A DNA stretch of 7,476 nucleotides from SIG673 sp964570105 (GTDB lineage Bacteria; Bacillota; Clostridia; Oscillospirales; CAG-272). The stretch is from the NCBI GenBank assembly GCA_964570105.1, contig CAZMWM010000093.1, positions 1 through 7,476 of the forward strand, read 5' to 3'. Below, piece by piece: positions 1 to 5,074 of this stretch (positions are counted from its first letter, which is position 1; each line of letters begins with the position of its first letter). Below the pieces are notes generated by a model. That model saw only the letters and a list, made by a program, of their open reading frames with translations. It ran no database searches and was not told the origin of the DNA. A program made the translations under genes and the position numbers.

Positions 1-141
1 CGCGAAGCTACACAGAAGTTTTTGCCCAGCTTTTTTCAAAAAGCTGGCGCGAAGCTACACAGAAGTTTTTGCCCAGCTTTTTTCAAAAAGCTGGCGCGAA
101 GCTACACAGAAGTTTTTGCTAAGCTTTTTTCAAAAAGCGTC
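1..141. repeat. 47-bp tandem repeat, three copies, each containing a palindrome
   Basis: Copies lie at 1-47, 48-94 and 95-141. The first two are identical; the third differs only in the bases flanking its central palindrome. Each unit has three blocks: a head (GCGAAGCTACACAGAAG), a T5-GCCCA block, and a hairpin. In copies 1 and 2 the hairpin is CCAGCTTTTT-TC-AAAAAGCTGG (26-47 and 73-94), a 10-bp perfect stem with a 2-nt loop. In copy 3 it shrinks to 7 bp (123-129 with 132-138). The window begins exactly at a unit boundary, so more copies may lie upstream. No start, ribosome binding site or protein-like reading frame is credible here. Function unknown; it looks like an expanded non-coding palindromic repeat. 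Confidence 0.92.
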
Positions 142-142
142 G

Positions 143-168
143 CGTAACAATGGCGAAGCCTTGTTACG
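143..168. repeat. Hairpin module delta, copy 1
   Basis: CGTAACAA (143-150) pairs with TTGTTACG (161-168). Inside, a bulged T is followed by GGC-GAA-GCC, so the whole 26-nt stretch folds into one hairpin. A related hairpin lies at 268-290. It directly follows the tandem repeat and directly precedes another hairpin (171-189), the same order as in the second copy. Confidence 0.85.
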
Positions 169-170
169 CC

Positions 171-195
171 GAGTTGCCAACGGCAACTCTTTTTT
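171..195 (+). terminator. Hairpin module epsilon copy 1; terminator-like stem plus T6
   Basis: GAGTTGCC (171-178), loop AAC, GGCAACTC (182-189), then six T (190-195). The form is that of a rho-independent terminator reading on the plus strand, so it could end transcription entering from a gene to the left of the window. The same arrangement recurs at 294-320 with a different but still perfectly paired stem, so it is also part of a repeat family; terminator activity is inferred from form only. Confidence 0.6.
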
Positions 196-237
196 GCCCA
201 AAGCTTTTTTCAAAAAGCGGTGCGGAGCTATACAGAA
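191..237. repeat. Degenerate repeat copy: T5-GCCCA block, gamma hairpin and head block
   Basis: The T5-GCCCA block (191-200) and the AGCTTTTTTCAAAAAGC hairpin (stem 203-209 with 212-218) of the tandem repeat reappear here, followed at 219-237 by a head-block relative matching GGCGCGAAGCTACACAGAA at 16 of 19 positions. The blocks are thus reused as independent cassettes between the double-hairpin modules. No function is evident. Confidence 0.75.
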
Positions 238-267
238 ACTAATTATCAAAAGTTTACATCTTTGTGT

Positions 268-290
268 GTAACACGGCTCTGCCGTGTTAC
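268..290. repeat. Hairpin module delta, copy 2
   Basis: GTAACACGGC (268-277), loop TCT, GCCGTGTTAC (281-290): a perfect 10-bp stem. Compared with the copy at 143-168, the outer GTAACA/TGTTAC pairs and inner GGC/GCC pairs are the same, one A-T pair is replaced by C-G on both arms, the bulged T is absent, and the loop is different (TCT instead of GAA). Confidence 0.88.
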
Positions 291-293
291 GCC

Positions 294-320
294 GAGTTGA
301 CCTTTGGTCAACTCCTTTTT
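294..320 (+). terminator. Hairpin module epsilon copy 2; terminator-like stem plus T5
   Basis: GAGTTGACC (294-302), loop TTT, GGTCAACTC (306-314), one C, then TTTTT (316-320). Relative to copy 1 a complete A-T base pair has been added to the stem and the loop changed from AAC to TTT. By form it is a plus-strand rho-independent terminator, about 70 bases before the next gene, so any promoter for that gene should lie after it unless it acts as an attenuator. Confidence 0.6.
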
Positions 321-330
321 GCCCAACAGA

Positions 331-365
331 TTTTCTTGAAAAGCTGATGCTTTTCTTCAAAAAGC
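331..365 (+). repeat. Degenerate gamma hairpins before the first gene
   Basis: GAAAAGC (338-344) pairs with GCTTTTC (349-355) across a TGAT loop. The alternative GCTTTT (349-354) with AAAAGC (360-365) shares the middle arm, so the two hairpins exclude each other. TTTTC (331-335) can also pair with GAAAA (338-342). The stretch looks like a decayed gamma block. It lies just upstream of the ribosome binding site at 379-384 but does not cover it. Confidence 0.5.
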
Positions 366-390
366 GTCAGGAAGATACGGAGGAATAGTA

Positions 391-1227
391 ATGCAAGAAA
401 AGACGCTAAAGGAAACGATACTTGAAACGAAGCTGACGGATGAGCAGGTGGCGATATTTTATCTCGGTCAGGAGAGCATTTTGCTCAAAACACGCGGTAA
501 ATACCTGCTTTTTGACGCGTATCTCTCCGATTATGTGGACAGGAACTGCTCGTCGGACGGGGTGAGGTGGGTGCGCCGTTACGCTCCGCCGATCGGCGGC
601 GAGGAGCTTGATCTCGTCGATATCGTGTTCTGCTCGCACGAGCACGCGGATCACACCGATCCGTACACGCTGAGCGCAATTGCCGCGGTAAATCCCCGAG
701 CAAGATTTATTGCGCCGGCTCCGTTTGCGGATACGCTCAAGGACTTTGGCGTGAGTGGCGACAATATCATAAAGGCGTACGCAGACGTCCCTATCACCGT
801 CGACGGGATATGCATCACGCCCGTTCCGGCGGCTCACGAGGAGCTGTCTCCGAACGCCGACGGTCTTTTCGAATGCCTTGGTTACGCGGTAGATCTCGAA
901 AATTCCGTTATTTTTCACGCCGGGGACTGCTGTGTGTATCCGGGGCTTTGTGAACGCCTTGGTGGCGTGGACGTTATGCTCCTGCCGGTGAACGGCAGGT
1001 CGTATTTCGGGCGCTATGAACGCAACATCATCGGCAATATGAACGCCTGTGAAGCGGCGGAGCTGTGCGTTAAGGTGTCGGCACGGCTGCTCCTGCCGAT
1101 GCACTTCGATCTTTACGATGTCAACTGCGTCGAGCCGTCCGTTATAGTCGGGCAGATCGAGAGCGTGTCCCGTACGCTTCCGTACCATATCCCAAGACCG
1201 GGCGAGCGTTATATCTTCTCAAGATAG
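391..1227 (+). CDS. UlaG-like metallo-beta-lactamase-fold hydrolase
   Basis: A 278-residue cytoplasmic protein of the metallo-beta-lactamase superfamily, closest by motif to the UlaG (L-ascorbate-6-phosphate lactonase) branch. The metal-binding signature HEHADH lies at residues 83-88. Further likely ligands or active-site residues are H149 (PAAHEE), the HAGD motif (H176-D179) and H238 in LPMHFD. The stretch LPVNGRSYFGRYERNIIGNM (198-217) strongly resembles the NGR...RNIxGNMN block of UlaG-type proteins. The N-terminal LGQESILLKTRGKYLLFDAY (25-44) is the usual first strand pair. No signal peptide or membrane segment is seen. E. coli UlaG is about 354 residues, so this protein is short for that family. 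The start is set by GGAGGA (379-384), 6-7 bases before the ATG. No ascorbate PTS or other ula genes adjoin, so the substrate is unknown: family assignment is firm, lactonase activity is only a guess. Confidence 0.88.
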   Translation: MQEKTLKETILETKLTDEQVAIFYLGQESILLKTRGKYLLFDAYLSDYVDRNCSSDGVRWVRRYAPPIGGEELDLVDIVFCSHEHADHTDPYTLSAIAAVNPRARFIAPAPFADTLKDFGVSGDNIIKAYADVPITVDGICITPVPAAHEELSPNADGLFECLGYAVDLENSVIFHAGDCCVYPGLCERLGGVDVMLLPVNGRSYFGRYERNIIGNMNACEAAELCVKVSARLLLPMHFDLYDVNCVEPSVIVGQIESVSRTLPYHIPRPGERYIFSR

Positions 1228-1233
1228 CTTTCG

Positions 1234-1271
1234 GGCACCTTCGAGGTGCCTTTGAGCACCTCGGGCTTTTT
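1234..1271 (+). terminator. Rho-independent terminator with overlapping alternative hairpin
   Basis: CGAGGTGC (1242-1249) pairs with GCACCTCG (1256-1263), followed by GGC and TTTTT (1267-1271), starting 14 bases after the hydrolase stop. A second hairpin, GGCACCT (1234-1240), loop TCG, AGGTGCC (1244-1250), uses the same middle arm, so the two cannot form together. The simplest reading is an ordinary terminator that isolates the hydrolase gene from the lipoprotein gene. Confidence 0.78.
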
Positions 1272-1310
1272 GCATATCTGCCGACCGTTTGATGCAATTT
1301 CTGCGTTCTT

Positions 1311-1342
1311 AAATGTAAATTCTGTATCATAAAATGTAAATT
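1311..1342. promoter_or_regulatory. Paired 11-bp direct repeats upstream of promoter; possible operator
   Basis: AAATGTAAATT occurs at 1311-1321 and again at 1332-1342, exactly 21 bp apart (two helical turns), in an AT-rich stretch that ends 24 bp before the -35 box. Same-face spacing suggests binding by a dimeric or tandem activator, or by a repressor, but no specific regulator is recognised. The rest of 1272-1366 shows nothing else distinct. Confidence 0.45.
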
Positions 1343-1366
1343 ATACGGTGCGGCATCAAAAAAGAC

Positions 1367-1395
1367 TTGACAACGCTATATTTTATGCGTATAAT
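1367..1395 (+). promoter_or_regulatory. Consensus sigma-A promoter for the lipoprotein gene
   Basis: TTGACA (1367-1372), a 17-bp spacer, then TATAAT (1390-1395): both hexamers and the spacing match the housekeeping sigma consensus perfectly. Transcription would begin near 1402, giving an untranslated leader of about 130 nt before the ATG at 1534. No other promoter of this quality was seen in the window, so it may serve the lipoprotein gene and, if the later hairpin is read through, the two genes downstream. Confidence 0.88.
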
Positions 1396-1475
1396 TATAC
1401 ACGGGACGGTGTTTTTTGCGCACGAGCCTTTGTCTTTGACATTTGGCAAGGTGCGCGTCGCCGCTCACATATTCC

Positions 1476-1508
1476 GATCCGACGTCCTTTGGCATGGACG
1501 GGCGGATC
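1476..1508 (+). other. Hairpin in the lipoprotein mRNA leader
   Basis: GATCCG (1476-1481) pairs with CGGATC (1503-1508), and inside it GTCC (1484-1487) pairs with GGAC (1496-1499) around the loop TTTGGCAT, with an AC/GGG internal loop. It ends about 12 bases before the ribosome binding site (GGAAGGTG, 1519-1526). There is no T-run after it, so it is not a terminator. It may tune mRNA stability or translation. No known riboswitch class was recognised in 1402-1533. Confidence 0.5.
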
Positions 1509-1533
1509 TGAGATCAACGGAAGGTGAAGCATA

Positions 1534-4500
1534 ATGAAGAGAAAGACAAGAGGGTTTGACCGCTTTTTGCTTGCTTTGGCGGTATTGCTCGTCACGACGT
1601 TGCTTTTGGGCGCGTTTATGACGGCGTGTGCGCCGGACGAGGAGCCGCCCGTTGAGCCGAACAACGGCGATAACGGAAATAATGGCAACAATGGCGACAA
1701 TGGCAACAGCGGAGACAACGGAAACGGCGATGATAACGGAGACAGCGGCAACGAGGGCGGAGACGCTCAGGTGGACACCGAGATATCTCTGCGATTTGAA
1801 GATAACGTTGCGTCCGCGGAGGTTGTAAGCTCGCGAGACATAATATTGAACACATCGAGCAACCGTCTGCTCATAGAGGGCAACGGAAGCTTTACCGTGA
1901 GCGTTGACGGCGGAGAGGCACTTGCTTCCGCGGACGGCAAGCTTACGATAGATAACACTGCGGACGTACATACAAGCGTGAAGCTCACGGTCACGGTCGA
2001 GAGCAGTATGACTTTGAGCTTTACTCTCCAGTTCGATCCCGGCACGGCAGGTAATCCGTATCCCATAGCGGAGACGGGTGACACGGTTGTTACATACACT
2101 AAGGAAGCGTTTATAAGCATCGGTGTATCCGGATGGTATTCCTTTACCGGAGAAGGCTATACGCTTACCAATTATTCCGTCACATCGGCTCCTATGTACC
2201 TTATCGAAGGTCTGTACAGTCTCGGAAGTGCTTCCGGTGACAGCGAGGAGACGATAAGCGTTACGCTCAGCGCCACGGATGCACCCGAGGGCTATGCCAA
2301 GGACTCTCCTGTTTCCTTGACGCTCGGTGAAGAGAGAGCGGTCACGCTTTATCGCGGCGTGGAGATATTCTACAGCTTCACCGCGACGAAGAGCGGCATT
2401 TACAGTATCACTCCCGGAAGCGTCGGGCAGAGCGTGAATTGCAGATTTGCCGTGAGCAATGACGGTTACGGTGTATATTACGGAAAGTATTTCAACGACG
2501 GGGCGCTTGAGACCTGCGCCGGCGGAACGGAGTGCACGCTCTATATCGCATCCGGTGATACCGTCATTATAAAGGTGGACTATACTCTCAGCGAGAATTT
2601 CGTGGGAGACGACAAGGTGGCGGTCAAGGTCTCCGAGGTCGCCAAGGAGAACATCATCGAGATAAGCGAGCTTGACAGCGGTGTTAAGGGCGAGCTTGAA
2701 AAGCGCGGCAAGGTATGGTATACCTTCAAGGCGACCGAGAAGGGCGTATACAGTGTTATGTTCGGTATGGGCACCGATCCCGACGCCGGCTTCCGCTTTA
2801 CTACCACGCTCGATGAGATCGGGACTTATTACGGTGATGGTGATATCGCGATACTCCGTCTTGCGAAGGATGAGCAGGTGTGGATAGCCGTGGACGGAGA
2901 GAACACCAAGACCGCGGGCGAGGTCTATATCAAGATCGAGGCGCCCAATGAAGAGCCGGTTCCCGCAGGGGTATTTGAGAGCGGTACGTACGAAGGAACC
3001 TTTACCATAGTTCTTGACAGAGACGCGCTGACGGTAAAGCACGGAACCTTTGATCCGGTGAGATTCTACTATCTTGACGGTGTGGCGACATATACGGTGG
3101 AGTTCTCCGGAAGCTCTACGACTTATACCCTCAGGATGGCTGAAAATGGAGTGGATATCGAGCTGTCGTATGTCAGAAGCAATGGTGCCGTCAAGGCCTA
3201 CAAGCTTACGTACAAGGTCGAGGTGGAGCCGGTGGATGTCGGAAGCTTCAAGGGAGTGTACGTTGACGCCGACGGAAACGAGCTTAAGATATTTGACGAA
3301 GGTGACGGCATCTATTACAGCAGTGATTGGGGATACGAGCGCTGTAATTCCGACGATGATACGTTCTCTTACGCGGATAACGTTATAAGCTGGGGCAGTA
3401 TCGGCGGTGCTAAAATATCCATCGCCGAGATGCGTGACGGCAGGGTGTATTCCGTTTCGGTGAATGCATACGGAAATACCGTTATATACACGCTTGATGA
3501 GACCAAGGAAGCGGTGCGTCCGCCCGTATCTCTGTACGCGGACGCCGGTGTCGGCACTGGTATTACATACACGGGTGAGAACGGATATACGCTTTCCGAC
3601 GGTTACCTTAACGAAGCGAGCTTTGTGATCCTCGACAAGGACGGAAGCAAGTACACCGTATACGGTTACACTCCGGACTTTGACTCGGTCGTATTCACGC
3701 TCGAAAAGGACGGGGACGACTTTAAGATATACGACAGCACGGGTGTGCTCCTCGACACTCTGACGAAGGATGAGCTTCCCGAGCCGCCGGCTCTTCTGGC
3801 TAACGGCGAGGAAGAGGATATAACCACGTGCGTCGGCAAGAAGCAGGACGAGAGATATCTCAAGATAACAAAGACCGGATGGTATACCTTCTTCTGTGAC
3901 GGCGGCGAGCTGTTGCTTGACTGCGAGATGACCGACGGTGTTCCGACCTGCTCGTTTGAAGGTACCAAAAAGACACTCAGCAGTAACGGCGTCTTTGTAA
4001 AGCTCAAAAAGGACGACCTGATAGCGGTCTACAATTGCGGAGGTGTGCTTACGGCAAGCTTCAGCAAGACCGCTCCCGAGGGTACCGAGGAAAATCCGCT
4101 CGTGATGACCGGCGATACCGTGGATCTTCAGAACAAGCTGAGCGGAAGCGACGCTATGTATTTAAAGTACGTGGCGTCCGAGGCGGGCAAGTATGTCATC
4201 AGCGTGGTGGACGGAAGGATGCATTTCGTGGTCAAGGATAAGGATTACGGTGTGTATTACGATCTTTCCGCCTGGAAGTATGTCGAATATCCGAACGGAG
4301 CGGTATGCACATTGGAGCTTGCCGCGAATGAGGAGCTTATAATAGAGGCGATGAGATGCACCTCGAGCGGTCCTGCCAAGATATCGGTAAAGCCTTACGA
4401 GGAGCCGAGCGAGGACGACGGCAAGCTGGAATTCAAGGGCTTTGAAAGCGACAGTATGGGCGAGTATTCCGGGGAGCTTTCCGGCTCTGTGCTCTTCATA

Positions 4501-4995
4501 AGGATAAACGCGGACAGCTTTGATCTCAAGTACGGCTCCGATGCGGTAAGCGCGATAGCTCCGAATTACTACGGTACGTATTACACCGCGACCGTCACCG
4601 TTGGAGATGCGACGTGGAACGTGAGATTCAGCTTTGACGTTGACGGCAAGACCGTATCCTTCTCCACCGACGGCGGGGACACCTTGACGATACTGAGCAA
4701 GAACTACTTCACGGAGGCTCAGATGGGTACGTATACCTACGAGAAGGACGGTAGCTCTTGCACCGTTACCGTAAGTGCCAACGGAGTAACGTACAGTGAC
4801 AGCCAAGGCAGGGAAGCAGAAGTTACGGGCGTTGATCTGAAGCATCCGAACGGTAATTTGAATATGTTCCAATTCGTCATTGGTAAAAATGACGCGGGTA
4901 AAGATGTTACCGTCATCTTGAATTGGAATAACGGAGGCTTCATGCTGAATAGCGATATGTTCACGAGGGTTACCCTCGTGCGCTCGGAAGGCTGA
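1534..4995 (+). CDS. Large multi-domain surface lipoprotein
   Basis: A 1153-residue protein that I do not recognise as a named family. The N-terminus has basic residues (KRKTR), a hydrophobic helix (about 11-30) and a probable lipobox FMTAC with the lipidated cysteine at C32; Met at -3 is not the commonest residue. Residues 43-76 are an Asn/Gly/Asp/Ser linker lifting the rest off the membrane. The remainder is beta-rich and modular. Units of about 100 residues at about 250-367, 368-471 and 848-955 share the pattern Y-x-F/Y-x-A-T/S-x-x-G-x-Y-S/V, then GVYY or GTYY, resembling PPC-like (pre-peptidase C-terminal) jelly-rolls; shorter relatives lie near 170-247 and 752-845. GTYEG-type beta units of about 90 residues occur at about 478-563, 567-655, 966-1055 and 1059-1150. 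No catalytic motif, LPXTG, S-layer homology domain or MIDAS motif was found, so adhesion or ligand binding is inference. ATG is chosen from the GGAAGGTG site (1519-1526). Confidence 0.88.
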   Translation: MKRKTRGFDRFLLALAVLLVTTLLLGAFMTACAPDEEPPVEPNNGDNGNNGNNGDNGNSGDNGNGDDNGDSGNEGGDAQVDTEISLRFEDNVASAEVVSSRDIILNTSSNRLLIEGNGSFTVSVDGGEALASADGKLTIDNTADVHTSVKLTVTVESSMTLSFTLQFDPGTAGNPYPIAETGDTVVTYTKEAFISIGVSGWYSFTGEGYTLTNYSVTSAPMYLIEGLYSLGSASGDSEETISVTLSATDAPEGYAKDSPVSLTLGEERAVTLYRGVEIFYSFTATKSGIYSITPGSVGQSVNCRFAVSNDGYGVYYGKYFNDGALETCAGGTECTLYIASGDTVIIKVDYTLSENFVGDDKVAVKVSEVAKENIIEISELDSGVKGELEKRGKVWYTFKATEKGVYSVMFGMGTDPDAGFRFTTTLDEIGTYYGDGDIAILRLAKDEQVWIAVDGENTKTAGEVYIKIEAPNEEPVPAGVFESGTYEGTFTIVLDRDALTVKHGTFDPVRFYYLDGVATYTVEFSGSSTTYTLRMAENGVDIELSYVRSNGAVKAYKLTYKVEVEPVDVGSFKGVYVDADGNELKIFDEGDGIYYSSDWGYERCNSDDDTFSYADNVISWGSIGGAKISIAEMRDGRVYSVSVNAYGNTVIYTLDETKEAVRPPVSLYADAGVGTGITYTGENGYTLSDGYLNEASFVILDKDGSKYTVYGYTPDFDSVVFTLEKDGDDFKIYDSTGVLLDTLTKDELPEPPALLANGEEEDITTCVGKKQDERYLKITKTGWYTFFCDGGELLLDCEMTDGVPTCSFEGTKKTLSSNGVFVKLKKDDLIAVYNCGGVLTASFSKTAPEGTEENPLVMTGDTVDLQNKLSGSDAMYLKYVASEAGKYVISVVDGRMHFVVKDKDYGVYYDLSAWKYVEYPNGAVCTLELAANEELIIEAMRCTSSGPAKISVKPYEEPSEDDGKLEFKGFESDSMGEYSGELSGSVLFIRINADSFDLKYGSDAVSAIAPNYYGTYYTATVTVGDATWNVRFSFDVDGKTVSFSTDGGDTLTILSKNYFTEAQMGTYTYEKDGSSCTVTVSANGVTYSDSQGREAEVTGVDLKHPNGNLNMFQFVIGKNDAGKDVTVILNWNNGGFMLNSDMFTRVTLVRSEG
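1660..1761 (+). repeat. Low-complexity coding repeat (Asn-Gly-Asp linker)
   Basis: This stretch encodes residues 43-76 of the lipoprotein, almost only N, G, D, S and E, from near-repeats of AAY-GGM-GAY codons. The repetition at DNA level (GGCAACAATGGCGACAATGG at 1684-1703 and variants) suggests growth and shrinkage by slippage in multiples of three. It lies between the lipidated cysteine and the first folded domain, the usual place for a flexible cell-wall-spanning spacer. Confidence 0.85.
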
Positions 4996-5017
4996 GATAA
5001 GATAGCGTAGAGAAATA

Positions 5018-5054
5018 TTCAATGAGCCGGAAGCGTGCTTTCCGGCTCATTGAA
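5018..5054 (+). other. 15-bp perfect intergenic hairpin without a T-run
   Basis: TTCAATGAGCCGGAA (5018-5032), loop GCGTGCT, TTCCGGCTCATTGAA (5040-5054), lying between the lipoprotein stop (4995) and the next start (5075). The stem is long and GC-rich in the middle, but GGATTTAAG follows rather than a run of T, so it is a poor rho-independent terminator on either strand (two A precede the left arm interruptedly). It may mark the 3' end of the lipoprotein mRNA, partly attenuate read-through, or protect processed ends. Confidence 0.7.
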
Positions 5055-5074
5055 GGATTTAAGAAGAGGTTGCG

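Noticed and set aside
1..141. CRISPR array
   Set aside because: The units are directly adjacent and identical, with no unique spacers and no cas genes.
294..325. Promoter with TTGACC at 297-302
   Set aside because: The hexamer is part of a hairpin stem and no -10 element follows at a 16-18 bp spacing.
130..360. 76-codon open frame on the minus strand in the left repeat region
   Set aside because: It is translated repeat sequence made of hairpin arms, with no ribosome site and no protein-like composition.
406..1188. Minus-strand open frame (260 codons) opposite the UlaG-like gene
   Set aside because: Arg/His/Val-rich shadow of a clearly real hydrolase; no independent support.
1465..3042. 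Long minus-strand open frame (525 codons) opposite the lipoprotein gene
   Set aside because: It is an antisense shadow: the real gene seldom uses codons whose complement gives a stop in that frame. The translation has no recognisable domain, and the plus-strand gene has a signal peptide, ribosome site and promoter.
1534..4995. MIDAS/VWA client of MoxR
   Set aside because: No DxSxS-type metal site was found in the lipoprotein or the membrane protein, so the classic MoxR-VWA link cannot be claimed.
4162..5022. Minus-strand open frame (286 codons) opposite the lipoprotein 3' end
   Set aside because: Same codon-bias shadow; no motif or plausible start signal.
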